Shown: positions 1 through 7,954, counted from the stretch's first letter. The stretch is DNA of 13,036 bases from an uncultured Alphaproteobacteria bacterium (GCA_929200455.1 CAKMZR010000034.1:1-13036), one strand, 5' to 3'. The notes: generated by a model from the letters alone, not told the origin. Translations and numbers: made by a program.

Positions 1-41
1 CTCTCATACCCACAATACAAAAACACTCATCTTGATCTTTC

Positions 42-71
42 TAGACACAGCACCTGTTTTTTCTATATAAT
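42..71 (+). promoter_or_regulatory. Candidate sigma-70 promoter for clpS-clpA
   Basis: A perfect TATAAT -10 hexamer lies at 66-71. A TAGACA -35-like hexamer (five of six matches to TTGACA) lies at 42-47, with an 18-base spacer. Transcription would begin near 78 and leave a leader of about 74 bases before the clpS ATG at 152. It is the best promoter match seen in the window, and it precedes the first gene of a co-directional run. Activity is inferred from sequence only. Confidence 0.55.
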
Positions 72-90
72 GACCCCATTCCACATAAAC

Positions 91-112
91 CCCACCACGT
101 CCCCCACCACGT
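91..112 (+). repeat. Short direct repeat in the clpS leader
   Basis: CCCACCACGT occurs twice, at 91-100 and 103-112, one start 12 bases after the other. It lies between the candidate promoter and the clpS start. It could be an operator-like pair, but in this C-rich strand a chance repeat is also plausible. Confidence 0.3.
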
Positions 113-151
113 TCTCTATTCCCACCCCCCCACATTGCCACTTTCAAAACC

Positions 152-454
152 ATGAACAGACCTTCAAGCGATATAGACCTCCTCCCCGTCACAGAAACAC
201 AAAAACCTTCCATGTATAAGGTCTTGTTGCTCAACGACGACTACACACCTATGGACTTCGTCGTCAAAGTTCTCCAGCAGTTCTTCGGAAAAAGCCAAGA
301 AGAATCAACGCACATCATGCTCACCATCCACGAAAAAGGCGTCGGCGTATGCGGAATCTACCCCTTCGAAATCGCCAAAACAAAAGCAGACCAAGTCAAC
401 AGCTTCTCTCAAAACGAACAACATCCTTTGCAATGCACACTCGAAAAAGAATAG
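152..454 (+). CDS. clpS: ATP-dependent Clp protease adaptor ClpS
   Basis: ClpS is the cytoplasmic N-recognin. It binds proteins with a destabilising N-terminal residue and hands them to ClpA for unfolding and degradation by ClpAP. The 100-residue protein has the usual family length: a short disordered N-terminus (1-18) and then the ClpS core. Visible pocket residues are N28-D29-D30 in LLLNDDYTPMDFVV, M34 at the gatekeeper position, and H60 in the segment before KGVGVCG. The C-terminus HPLQCTLEKE is typical of alphaproteobacterial ClpS. The ATG start gives full family length, but no Shine-Dalgarno is visible (upstream bases CACTTTCAAAACC). clpA begins 72 bases downstream on the same strand, so the adaptor and its unfoldase are probably co-transcribed from the promoter at 42-71. 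Confidence 0.97.
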   Translation: MNRPSSDIDLLPVTETQKPSMYKVLLLNDDYTPMDFVVKVLQQFFGKSQEESTHIMLTIHEKGVGVCGIYPFEIAKTKADQVNSFSQNEQHPLQCTLEKE

Positions 455-526
455 TCTCACCCCTCAAGTCAACCTCACCAAAATACACACACCTTCAAAC
501 TCCACAAACCCCAACACGGACACATC

Positions 527-2845
527 ATGCTCTCTCATAGCCTAGAACAAAGCCTCCATCGCGCACTCTCCCAAGCACGATTGCGTAACCACGAATACGC
601 CATGCTCGAACACCTCCTCCTCGCACTCCTCGAAGATAAAGACGCATCCGCCGTCCTCAGAGCCTGCAATATCGATATCGAAACCCTACGTCACCAACTC
701 ATCAATTACCTCGACAGCGAACTGGGAGACCTCGAAATCTTTGTCGAAAATGACCCCAAACCTACCGCCGTCTTCCAACGCGTCCTACAAAGAGCCGCCA
801 TCCATGTCCAATCTTCAGGACGGGAAGAAGTCTCCGGGGCCAACGTCCTCGTCGCCATGTTCCACGAACGAGAAAGCCACGCCGTCTACTTCCTTGAACG
901 ACAAGAAATGACACGACTCGATGCCATCAAATACATAAGCCACGGAATCACCAAAACAGGCTCTCCCCCCCACCACGAAGAAAATACTCAAGACACCCCC
1001 GAGAGTACATCCACCAAAAACACCTCCAAAAAAACAGAAAAAGACAAAAACCTCGAATCCTACGCCATCAACCTCGTAGAACGTGCAGCCCAAGGCCTTA
1101 TCGACCCCCTCATCGGACGACATCACGAAGTCGATCGCGTCATCCACGTCCTCATGAGACGAAACAAAAATAATCCCTTGCTCGTCGGAGAAGCAGGCGT
1201 CGGAAAAACCGCCATCATCGAAGGACTCGCCCTCAAAATCTTCGAAGGCCAAGTCCCCGAACCCCTCGCCAACGCCCTCATATACCAACTCGACCTTTGG
1301 TCGCTCCTTGCAGGGACCCGATACAGAGGCGACTTCGAAGAACGACTCAAATCCGTCATCCAAGAACTCGAACAACAACCCAATATCATCCTCTTCATCG
1401 ACGAAATCCATACACTCATCGGTGCAGGAAATACCAGCGGAAGCTCCATGGACGCCTCCAACATGCTCAAACCCGCCCTCGTGCGAGGCGGTCTGCGGTG
1501 TATCGGCTCCACCACCTACAAAGAATTTCGTCAACACCTCGAAAAAGATCACGCCCTCACACGTAGATTCCAAAAAATCGACGTCCCGGAACCCTCTTCA
1601 GACGACACCATCCGAATCCTTCGGGGACTCAAATCTTGCTACGAAGACCACCACGGACTCCGCTTTAGCGACAACGCCCTCGAAGCCGCTGTGCAACTCT
1701 CCGTTCGCTACATTCACTCTCGAAAACTTCCCGATAAAGCCATCGACGTCATCGACGAAACCGGCGCATCTCAAAAACTACTCCCAAAAAGCAAACGAAG
1801 AAAACTCATCGGCGTGCGCGATATCGAAAATACCATCTCTCGTATGGCACGAATTCCTACCGCCTCCCTCAATAAAGACGACAAATCTATTCTCAAAAAT
1901 CTCGAACGAGACCTCAAAGCTATGGTCTACGGACAAGAACTCGCCATCGCCACACTCGCTCAATCCATAAAACTCGCACGGGCCGGGCTTCGCGATAACC
2001 GAAAACCCATCGGATGCTACCTCTTCACTGGCACAACCGGCGTCGGAAAAACAGAACTCGCAAGACAAACCGCTCGCATACTCGGACTTTCCCTCCACCG
2101 ATTCGATATGTCCGAATATATGGAACGACACTCCGTCTCCAGACTCATCGGAGCCCCTCCGGGATATGTCGGCTACGATCAGGGCGGACTCCTCTCAGAA
2201 GCCATCGACAGAGAACCCCATAGCCTCCTCCTCCTCGACGAAATCGAAAAAGCTCACTCAGACATCTTCAATATCCTTCTCCAAATCATGGACTACGGCT
2301 CCCTCACAGACAACAACGGAAAACATATCAATTTCAGAAATATCCTCATCATCATGACAAGCAACGCCGGGGCTTCCGATCTCAACAAACCCGTACTCGG
2401 ATTCGACAGGCACACAAGAACCGGCGAAGATACCGAAGCCGTCAACCGAATCTTCTCTCCCGAATTCCGTAACCGACTCGATTCCATCGTCTCCTTTGCT
2501 CCCCTCAATCCCGACGTCATGGAACAAGTCGTCGACAAAATGATTGGACAACTCGAAGTCCAACTCGGAGAACGACAGGTCGCCATCACCCTCACAAACA
2601 AAGCCAGAAAATGGCTCGCCAAACGCGGCTTTAGCCACGACCTCGGTGCAAGACCCATGGAACGACTCATCCAAGAAAAAATAAAACAACCCCTCGCAGA
2701 CGAAATCCTTTTCGGCGTCCTCAATCAAGGCGGGGCCGTCGAAGTCGATCTCGCAAAAGACAACAACGAACTCGTCATACAACCCCTACTTTCCAAAAAA
2801 ATCGCCGTCGCAAAACCCACTTCCAAAAAAACGCCTTCTTCTTAG
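527..2845 (+). CDS. clpA: ATP-dependent Clp protease ATP-binding subunit ClpA
   Basis: ClpA is the AAA+ unfoldase of the cytoplasmic ClpAP protease. It threads substrates, including those brought by ClpS, into ClpP. The 772 residues match the usual ClpA length. In order: the Clp N-domain that docks ClpS (about 1-142); a polar linker rich in T, K, S and E (about 143-175); D1 with Walker A GEAGVGKT (221-228) and Walker B ILFIDE (288-293); D2 with Walker A GTTGVGKT (502-509) and Walker B LLLLDE (567-572); and pore loop GAPPGYVGYDQGG (542-554). An LGF tripeptide (624-626) sits where ClpA carries its IGL/IGF ClpP-binding loop, so this is a ClpP partner and not ClpB. The ATG at 527 begins directly at the N-domain and has only a weak CGGA upstream. 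The 3' end contains one arm of the inverted repeat at 2831-2875. Confidence 0.97.
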   Translation: MLSHSLEQSLHRALSQARLRNHEYAMLEHLLLALLEDKDASAVLRACNIDIETLRHQLINYLDSELGDLEIFVENDPKPTAVFQRVLQRAAIHVQSSGREEVSGANVLVAMFHERESHAVYFLERQEMTRLDAIKYISHGITKTGSPPHHEENTQDTPESTSTKNTSKKTEKDKNLESYAINLVERAAQGLIDPLIGRHHEVDRVIHVLMRRNKNNPLLVGEAGVGKTAIIEGLALKIFEGQVPEPLANALIYQLDLWSLLAGTRYRGDFEERLKSVIQELEQQPNIILFIDEIHTLIGAGNTSGSSMDASNMLKPALVRGGLRCIGSTTYKEFRQHLEKDHALTRRFQKIDVPEPSSDDTIRILRGLKSCYEDHHGLRFSDNALEAAVQLSVRYIHSRKLPDKAIDVIDETGASQKLLPKSKRRKLIGVRDIENTISRMARIPTASLNKDDKSILKNLERDLKAMVYGQELAIATLAQSIKLARAGLRDNRKPIGCYLFTGTTGVGKTELARQTARILGLSLHRFDMSEYMERHSVSRLIGAPPGYVGYDQGGLLSEAIDREPHSLLLLDEIEKAHSDIFNILLQIMDYGSLTDNNGKHINFRNILIIMTSNAGASDLNKPVLGFDRHTRTGEDTEAVNRIFSPEFRNRLDSIVSFAPLNPDVMEQVVDKMIGQLEVQLGERQVAITLTNKARKWLAKRGFSHDLGARPMERLIQEKIKQPLADEILFGVLNQGGAVEVDLAKDNNELVIQPLLSKKIAVAKPTSKKTPSS

Positions 2846-2875
2846 AACCCTCGCCCCATAACCCTCAGAAGGCGT
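2831..2875. repeat. Inverted repeat spanning the clpA stop codon
   Basis: ACGCCTTCT (2831-2839) is a perfect 9-base inverted match to AGAAGGCGT (2867-2875), with a 27-base loop that includes the clpA TAG (2843-2845). Six A residues lie just left of the left arm, so a transcript of the - strand would show stem plus U-run, like an intrinsic terminator. On the + strand no T-run follows, which suggests an mRNA 3'-end or attenuating stem for clpA and not a strong terminator. Folding is inferred. Confidence 0.4.
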
Positions 2876-2929
2876 CTCTCCCTCAAGCACGCACGCCTCT
2901 TCAAAGTCACTCATAAACAAAGCCCTCCC

Positions 2930-4018
2930 ATGAATCCAACCTCCCTCACCATCACACAACCCGACGATTGGCATTGCCACCTCCGAGAAGGTCGCCTCAT
3001 GAAAACCGTCACCCCCTACTCCACAGAAGTCTTCTCACGCGTCATCGCCATGCCCAACCTCTCAAAACCCATCACATCACCAGAACACGCACGACTCTAC
3101 AAAAAACAACTCCTCAAAATTTCACCCTCATTCACACCCCTCATTCCCTGCTACCTCCAAGAAAACACCCTCCCGGAAACCATCCTCAAAGGACACGAAA
3201 ATGGCGACTTCTTCGCCGTCAAATACTACCCACGAGGTGCCACCACAAAATCTCATCTCGGCGTCGCAAATTGGAAAGCTTGTGCCGCCGTCTTCGACGC
3301 CATGTCCGAAATCAATATGCCCCTCCTCATCCATGGCGAAGTCACAGACCCTCAAGTCGACATATTCGACCGCGAAAAACTCTTCATCCAAGACATCCTC
3401 ATACCCCTCATCGCACAACACCCCAAACTCAAAATCGTCCTCGAACACCTCACCTCCGCTCACGCCGTCAACTTCGTCTCCCACGCAGACACAGAAATCG
3501 CCGCCACCATCACCGCACACCACCTCGTACTCAACCGCACCCACATCCTCGAACACGGACTCCACCCACACAGATTCTGCTACCCCGTCGCAAAAACAGA
3601 ATATGACAGACAAGCCCTAAGACGCGCCGCAACTTCGGGAAATCCAAGATTCATGCTCGGAACCGATTCCGCTCCCCACACCCTCGACGCAAAACATCAA
3701 CACACCATAAGCCCAGGAATCTTCTCAAGCCCCATCGCCCTTCCCCTCTACGCTCAAGTCTTCGCAGAAGAACACGCCCTCGACAAACTCGAAGCCTTCG
3801 CCTCCATAAACGGACCCCAATTCCATAAACTCCCCCTCAACACCAAATCTATCACCCTCAAAGCCATACCCCCACAAGACAATCCCTCCTACCTCTCCCT
3901 TTCAGAAACCCCCGCAAACACAAAAAAACCAAAACCTCACCTCTCCCTCGCCGTCTTCCAACCGCCAATCCCCCTCCAATGGTCCCTTTCCTCAATCCAA
4001 AACAAAAATCCATCATGA
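2930..4018 (+). CDS. pyrC: Dihydroorotase (E. coli PyrC type)
   Basis: This cytoplasmic zinc amidohydrolase cyclises N-carbamoyl-L-aspartate to L-dihydroorotate, the third step of de novo pyrimidine synthesis. The 362 residues are slightly more than usual for this class. Metal and substrate residues are all visible: H15 and H17 in DDWHCHLREG, with R19; K98 in FFAVKYYPRGATT, the expected carbamylated lysine; H135 in LLIHGEV; H173 in LEHLTS; and D246 in LGTDSAPH. The E. coli protein has a cysteine cluster just after that aspartate; here the equivalent segment (250-268) has no cysteine. The start lies 84 bases after clpA, with no Shine-Dalgarno. The TGA overlaps the yciB ATG as ATGA (4015-4018), suggesting translational coupling. 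No pyrimidine-responsive leader is evident. Confidence 0.96.
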   Translation: MNPTSLTITQPDDWHCHLREGRLMKTVTPYSTEVFSRVIAMPNLSKPITSPEHARLYKKQLLKISPSFTPLIPCYLQENTLPETILKGHENGDFFAVKYYPRGATTKSHLGVANWKACAAVFDAMSEINMPLLIHGEVTDPQVDIFDREKLFIQDILIPLIAQHPKLKIVLEHLTSAHAVNFVSHADTEIAATITAHHLVLNRTHILEHGLHPHRFCYPVAKTEYDRQALRRAATSGNPRFMLGTDSAPHTLDAKHQHTISPGIFSSPIALPLYAQVFAEEHALDKLEAFASINGPQFHKLPLNTKSITLKAIPPQDNPSYLSLSETPANTKKPKPHLSLAVFQPPIPLQWSLSSIQNKNPS

Positions 4019-4674
4019 ATACAGAAAATCAATCTCTCCAAAACCCCTCGCCCCAAAATCCATCACCCCTGCAACAAGCCCTCGACATCATACCCCTTGC
4101 CGCCTTCTTCCTCTCCTACTGGCTCTACGACCTCATCACCGCAACCGCCGTACTCATCATCACCTCCCTCGCTGGAATCACTTTCTCCCTCATCAAAAAA
4201 TGGCCCGTCCCAAAAAAAACACTCTTCGGAACCGCTTTCATCGCCGTCTTCGGCGGACTCACCCTCCTCTTCAATGACGAAACCTTCATCAAAATCAAAG
4301 CCTCCATCTCCTTCTCCCTCGCCGGAATCGTCTTCCTCGTCGCACTCTACGGCTTCAAAAAAAATCTCATCCACATGATGCTCAAAGAATCTATCAACCT
4401 CAATCCAACACAATGGAATACCCTCACTCGCGATACCGCACTCTTCTTCTTCCTACTCGCTGCCGCTAACGAACTCGTACGCAATACCCTCACCACCGAC
4501 TCCTGGATCCTCTTCAAAGTCATCGGTATACCCATCGCCCTCGCCCTCTTCCTCACCGCATCCATCGGATTCCGAATCGCACGCAACCCCTCAACACAGC
4601 CTACGCAAGAAACTCTATATCCTCACGAGTCAAAACCCCAGGAACAAGAGTCACCGCCACAGAAAGACGCGTAA
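4015..4674 (+). CDS. yciB: Inner-membrane septation/envelope protein YciB
   Basis: YciB (formerly intracellular septation protein A or IspZ) is an inner-membrane protein linked to cell-envelope synthesis and division; its biochemical activity is not settled. The 219 residues show about five hydrophobic segments (roughly 22-42, 43-61, 70-87, 98-114 and 141-185, the last probably two helices). The family hallmark FGGLTLLFNDETFIKIK lies at 79-95. The ATG at 4015 overlaps the pyrC TGA. A GTG 36 bases upstream is in frame but lies inside pyrC, so I prefer 4015. Both ends are extended by polar, P/Q/N/T-rich segments: residues 1-20 and 190-219. Residues 196-219 are encoded opposite the 3' end of the convergent stress-protein gene. 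A stem-loop lies just past the stop. Confidence 0.9.
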   Translation: MNTENQSLQNPSPQNPSPLQQALDIIPLAAFFLSYWLYDLITATAVLIITSLAGITFSLIKKWPVPKKTLFGTAFIAVFGGLTLLFNDETFIKIKASISFSLAGIVFLVALYGFKKNLIHMMLKESINLNPTQWNTLTRDTALFFFLLAAANELVRNTLTTDSWILFKVIGIPIALALFLTASIGFRIARNPSTQPTQETLYPHESKPQEQESPPQKDA

Positions 4675-5116
4675 TAAATCCTTCCGATAACTTCCTTATT
4701 ATCGGACCCGGCGAATTCTCATTCGCTCCCGCCGCCAAAACAATCACCTTAATCGCCTTCTCCGCATTCAACAAATTCAATATCTCCTCCATACAGTCAC
4801 CTCGGCGAATATAGGTCAGAGCTTCCCTGCCAGAAAACTTACGCACTTCCTGCGAAAGACCGCGCAACAAATCCTCCACCTCGCCTTCCGCCTCCTCGCG
4901 CAAAATACGCTCCACGCCCGCAAAATACTGAAACTCCTCAGGCTCATGCACCGCCAACAACGCCACGCGTCCCCCCGTATGACGCGCCCTCACAGACGCA
5001 TAATACAACGCCAGCCTCATCTCCTCCGTCTTGTCCACCAAAACCAAAAAAACTCGCTCCTCACGCTCCTCACGCGAAGCTTCCCCAACCTCTTGCGTCA
5101 CCGCATCCTCACTCAT
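4601..5116 (-). CDS. Universal stress protein (UspA family)
   Basis: This 171-residue protein is a single-domain UspA fold. Members usually dimerise, many bind ATP, and they act in stress survival; the exact role here is unknown. An acidic N-terminus (1-20) precedes the first strand RVFLVLVDKT (21-30), then ALYYASVRARHTGGRVALLAVHEPE, then VIVLAAGANENSPGP (125-138) at the usual nucleotide-loop position, and the final strand SVAVTLVPG (152-160). The strict G-x2-G-x9-G(S/T) motif is not clear, so ATP binding is uncertain. I chose the ATG at 5116 because AAGGAAGGA (5123-5131) sits six bases upstream; a GTG at 5146 would add ten residues but lacks such support. It is the only - strand gene and is rich in G, E, R and V. 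Its last 24 codons overlap yciB. Confidence 0.9.
   Translation of the reverse strand: MSEDAVTQEVGEASREEREERVFLVLVDKTEEMRLALYYASVRARHTGGRVALLAVHEPEEFQYFAGVERILREEAEGEVEDLLRGLSQEVRKFSGREALTYIRRGDCMEEILNLLNAEKAIKVIVLAAGANENSPGPIIRKLSEGFITRLSVAVTLVPGVLTREDIEFLA
4683..4706. repeat. Stem-loop just downstream of yciB
   Basis: TCCGATAA (4683-4690) and TTATCGGA (4699-4706) form a perfect 8-base stem with an 8-base loop, starting eight bases after the yciB TAA. It lies inside the convergent stress-protein coding sequence. No T-run follows on either strand, so it is more likely an mRNA 3'-end stem, or coding coincidence, than a classical terminator. Confidence 0.35.
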
Positions 5117-5122
5117 CGCTTT

Positions 5123-5131
5123 TCCTTCCTT
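5123..5131 (-). promoter_or_regulatory. Shine-Dalgarno site of the universal stress protein gene
   Basis: Read on the - strand, AAGGAAGGA lies six bases before the ATG at 5116. It decides the start over the GTG at 5146, and it is the strongest ribosome-binding site in the window. Confidence 0.7.
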
Positions 5132-5173
5132 CTTTCCAAACTCCACCCCTCTTCAAATCCCACCACACTCTAA

Positions 5174-5202
5174 CACATATATACATCCAAAAAAATCATC
5201 AA
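5174..5202 (-). promoter_or_regulatory. Weak promoter candidate for the universal stress protein gene
   Basis: On the - strand TTGATG (5197-5202) is followed, after a T-rich 17-base spacer, by TATGTG (5174-5179); the overlapping TATATG gives a 15-base spacer. The site is 58 bases before the chosen start. The -10 match is mediocre. Confidence 0.3.
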
Positions 5203-5320
5203 TCCGCACATCACACACCCATCACCTCGCAACCCTTCCTCCTCTCCCTTTCCTCAAACCCAAAAAAATGATAAGATCAAAAATAAAACCTCAAACCTCA
5301 AAAACAAAAAATCCCTTCCC

Positions 5321-6283
5321 TTGAAAATCTCCTTCCTCTTCTCGCTTTTCGTCCACGCGGCCCTCATCGCCCTCCTCTTCTCAGAAGCCGACGCCTTGTT
5401 GTACTCTTCCGACAAAACACCCGCAGCTGTCAAAGTCAACCTCGTCGCAAGCCTCCCCAAACAATCACCCGAAAAACTCACCCCATCACCCGCAAAAAAA
5501 ACCGCAAAAAAAGAACAACACGCCACCACAAAACTCGCCCCCTTCAACCCCGCTCAAACACCCACAAAACAAAACAAACAAAAACCCCAAACCCTCATCC
5601 CTCCCTCTCCTTCTCCTTCCCCCTCTCCCAAAATCTCAAAGCCCTCGCCCCCCTCTCCTCCTCAAAAAAATACCTCTAAGGCAAAAGCTACCCCTCCCCC
5701 CACACAAAAAACACAATCCCAACCCTCACAAACCAAACCCAAAAAAAAACCAAACCCAAAAAACAAAAAACAACAACCAGAAGCCGCTCCACCCGAAAAA
5801 CCTACCAAAAAAAATCTTACCCTCGAATCCGTCCTCAAATCACTCAATGAACACGACAATACCGCCATCACCTCACGCAAAACACAAAAACAATCCTCCA
5901 CAAAACCTCAAAAAAAATCATCACCTTCTCAACCCTCCTCCCATGCATCCGAAAAACCACGACTCAACCCTTCCGACCTCATCCGACTCAAAAATCAACT
6001 CAGCTCTTGCTGGACCATTCTTTCCACGGAAAACGCCATCAACCACACCGTCAAAGTCCGTATACGCTTCGATGACAACTTTCGCGTCACCCACATCGAA
6101 CTTCCAGAAGAAAAAGAAAAAGGACACCAAACAGGATACCGAGTCGCCGCTGACCAAGCACGAAGTGCCATCATGCATCCCGCTTGCCAACCCCTCGACC
6201 TCCCAAAAAACAAAATCTCCTCCTCAGACGCCCTCCTCCTCAACTTCAACCCTCAAGCCATGATGGGCAACCTTCCACAATAA
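5321..6283 (+). CDS. tolA: Tol-Pal system protein TolA
   Basis: TolA is the inner-membrane-anchored protein that couples the TolQR motor to TolB and Pal, driving outer-membrane constriction at division. The 320 residues show a single membrane segment with the S-x3-H signature shared by TolA and TonB (S8 and H12 in FSLFVHAALIALLF). A long low-complexity middle (about 45-210) is rich in P, K, S, T and Q. The C-terminal TolA-III-like domain runs from about 213 to 320, with C230-W231 and C289, a likely disulfide, and FNPQAMM near the end. The middle differs from the Ala/Lys/Glu-rich helix of the E. coli protein. The start is a TTG directly before the membrane segment; the frame is open further upstream but has no ATG or GTG nearby. 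tolB follows after 21 bases. tolQ and tolR are not upstream. TonB is the main alternative, but the C-terminus and the tolB-pal context favour TolA. Confidence 0.88.
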   Translation: MKISFLFSLFVHAALIALLFSEADALLYSSDKTPAAVKVNLVASLPKQSPEKLTPSPAKKTAKKEQHATTKLAPFNPAQTPTKQNKQKPQTLIPPSPSPSPSPKISKPSPPSPPQKNTSKAKATPPPTQKTQSQPSQTKPKKKPNPKNKKQQPEAAPPEKPTKKNLTLESVLKSLNEHDNTAITSRKTQKQSSTKPQKKSSPSQPSSHASEKPRLNPSDLIRLKNQLSSCWTILSTENAINHTVKVRIRFDDNFRVTHIELPEEKEKGHQTGYRVAADQARSAIMHPACQPLDLPKNKISSSDALLLNFNPQAMMGNLPQ

Positions 6284-6304
6284 CCCGCCAAACCCATACA
6301 CATT

Positions 6305-7642
6305 ATGAACCCGTACCTCCGAACCCTACTCGCCATCCTCTCCCTCTTCGCCTTGCCCTCCATCGGTTCCAGCGAAGAATTCTCCGTCGACATCCTCTCA
6401 GGACAAATCCGATCCGTTCCCATTTCCCTCTCCCTTGCCCACTCGCCAGACGACCCCCAAAATCAAAATATGCGTGTCCAAATTGAAGGACTCATCGGAA
6501 GAAACCTCGCATGGTCGGGAATCTTCGTACTCGACGACGAACGCGCCTTCCCGGAAAATCGACAAAATATCGTCATACAACCCAACTTCGACAGGTGGCA
6601 AACCATAAAAACGCAAATCCTCGTCACAGGAAACGTCTCCGTACTCCCACCAGACAACCAAGGCACCGCTTATGTCGATGTCTCCGTACGCCTGTGGAAC
6701 GTCGTCACCAGAGAACTCCTCCTCAATAAAGGATACCGCACCCAAATCGGCAATTGGCGGCGACTCTCCCACATCATCTCCGACGACATCTTCGAACGCG
6801 TCACAGGCGAACGCGGCTACTTCGATAGCCGAATCGTCTACGTCGCAGAAACAGGACCTCCCAACAAAAGAACACGACGACTCGCCATCATGGACCAAGA
6901 CGGCGAACACCTCTCATACCTCACAGAAAATCACTACCAAGCCCTCTCACCCAGATTCTCTCCAGACAGACAACGTATCGCCTACACCAGAATCGAACAC
7001 AATTCCGTACACGCATACATCCTCGAACTTGCTTCAGGACTACATTCCAAAATACCCACGCCCTCCAACATGAGCTTCGCCCAAAGATTCGGACACAACG
7101 ACAATTACCTCTTCCTCACCCTCACCGAAAACGACAATAGCGACATCTACCGCTTCGACATCAATACAAAAAAACTCTCAAGACTCACCTTCAACCCAGC
7201 CATCGACGTCTCCGCAAGTGCCTCTCCAGAAGGAAACCTCATCGCCTTCACTTCAGACAGAAGCGGAAATCCTCAAATCTATACCATGCAAAAAGATGGC
7301 TCACAGCAAAAACGTATAAGCTTCGGCAACGGATTCTACAGCACTCCCGTTTGGTCCCCACGAGGAGACCTCATCGCCTTCACCAAACAAACTCAAGGCC
7401 AATTCTATATCGGCGTCATGACACCAGAAGGCGCAAATGAACGACTCCTCACAAGTGCATTCCTCGTCGAAAGCCCCGCTTGGGCTCCCAATGGACAACG
7501 ACTCATCTTCTACCAACAACGCAATCCTCAAAATGACCAACTCGAACTCTACAGTATCGACATACTCGGACTACACGGACGCATCATCCCCACACCCACC
7601 CTCGCCACAGACCCTTCTTGGTCTCCTCACCTACCCAGATAA
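6305..7642 (+). CDS. tolB: Tol-Pal system periplasmic protein TolB
   Basis: TolB is the periplasmic beta-propeller that binds Pal and, through its N-terminus, TolA, and so regulates Pal mobility at the septum. The 445 residues match the usual family length. They comprise a Sec signal peptide (about 1-23: charged start, hydrophobic RTLLAILSLFALPSIG, likely cut near GSS|EEF), an N-terminal alpha/beta domain (about 25-170), and a propeller (about 175-445). The propeller has PD40-type repeats, for example LSPRFSPDRQRIAYT near 214-228, SASPEGNLIAFTSD near 305-318, WSPRGDLIAFTK near 349-360 and WAPNGQRLIFY near 392-402, ending SWSPHLPR. The ATG start fits the signal peptide, but no Shine-Dalgarno precedes it. 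It is probably co-transcribed with tolA. A 312-base gap separates it from pal. Confidence 0.96.
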   Translation: MNPYLRTLLAILSLFALPSIGSSEEFSVDILSGQIRSVPISLSLAHSPDDPQNQNMRVQIEGLIGRNLAWSGIFVLDDERAFPENRQNIVIQPNFDRWQTIKTQILVTGNVSVLPPDNQGTAYVDVSVRLWNVVTRELLLNKGYRTQIGNWRRLSHIISDDIFERVTGERGYFDSRIVYVAETGPPNKRTRRLAIMDQDGEHLSYLTENHYQALSPRFSPDRQRIAYTRIEHNSVHAYILELASGLHSKIPTPSNMSFAQRFGHNDNYLFLTLTENDNSDIYRFDINTKKLSRLTFNPAIDVSASASPEGNLIAFTSDRSGNPQIYTMQKDGSQQKRISFGNGFYSTPVWSPRGDLIAFTKQTQGQFYIGVMTPEGANERLLTSAFLVESPAWAPNGQRLIFYQQRNPQNDQLELYSIDILGLHGRIIPTPTLATDPSWSPHLPR

Positions 7643-7694
7643 AAACTCTCTTCACAATCACCCTTAATAAATTCCTCCCTCCTCACCTTTTTTC

Positions 7695-7723
7695 TTGACC
7701 TCAACCCAAAAAGTATGCAATCA
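7695..7723 (+). promoter_or_regulatory. Candidate promoter upstream of pal
   Basis: TTGACC (7695-7700) is a good -35 match. A 17-base spacer leads to CAATCA (7718-7723), a poor -10; TATGCA at 7714-7719 looks better but is only 13 bases away. If real, it would allow pal to be expressed separately from tolA-tolB, with a leader of about 225 bases. Confidence 0.28.
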
Positions 7724-7943
7724 ATTCACTGAGGCAAAGCAATCTTCGTTTTTCGAAAAAAAAGGAAAGCCTTCAGTACAAAAAAACAATCAGGAAAAAC
7801 TTCTCTCAAGGGAGGGCTTCTTAAAAGGATTTTCGGTCAGTCACAAAACTTCCGCCTTCGATTGTCTTTTGAACTTGGCTTCCAATCGTAGACAAAGATA
7901 CGCCGTAACCTCTAAAGCTATTTCTTACATTATCTCAAGACCT

Positions 7944-7949
7944 AAGGTG
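7944..7949 (+). promoter_or_regulatory. Shine-Dalgarno site of pal
   Basis: AAGGTG lies five bases before the pal ATG at 7955. It is notable because most + strand genes here show no such site. Confidence 0.6.
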
Positions 7950-7954
7950 CGATT

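Larger units (their letters stand above)
7643..7954 (+). other. Long intergenic leader between tolB and pal
   Basis: This 312-base gap holds no convincing gene. Its composition is far more balanced than the neighbouring genes, with more G and T. It contains a -35-like TTGACC (7695-7700), a perfect palindrome TTTTTCGAAAAA (7749-7760), and two short inverted repeats. AAGCCTTC (7767-7774) pairs with GAGGGCTT (7812-7819) with one G-U wobble, and CGATTG (7859-7864) pairs with CAATCG (7883-7888). A structured 5' leader and a separate promoter for pal are plausible. No known riboswitch or small RNA is recognised. Confidence 0.5.

Noticed and set aside
4..234. A small - strand frame covering the clpS promoter and start
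   Set aside because: It is glycine-rich, without motif, and antisense to clpS and its leader.
815..1573. Long open frames on the - strand inside clpA, and similar ones in pyrC, mutS and tolB
   Set aside because: They are antisense shadows caused by the low stop-codon content of the complement of C-ending codons; their translations are low-complexity with no known motif.
1308..1970. A 220-codon + strand frame within clpA, rich in S, T, P and K
   Set aside because: It is out of frame with a clearly intact ClpA, and its composition is that expected from reading C/A-rich codons in the wrong frame.
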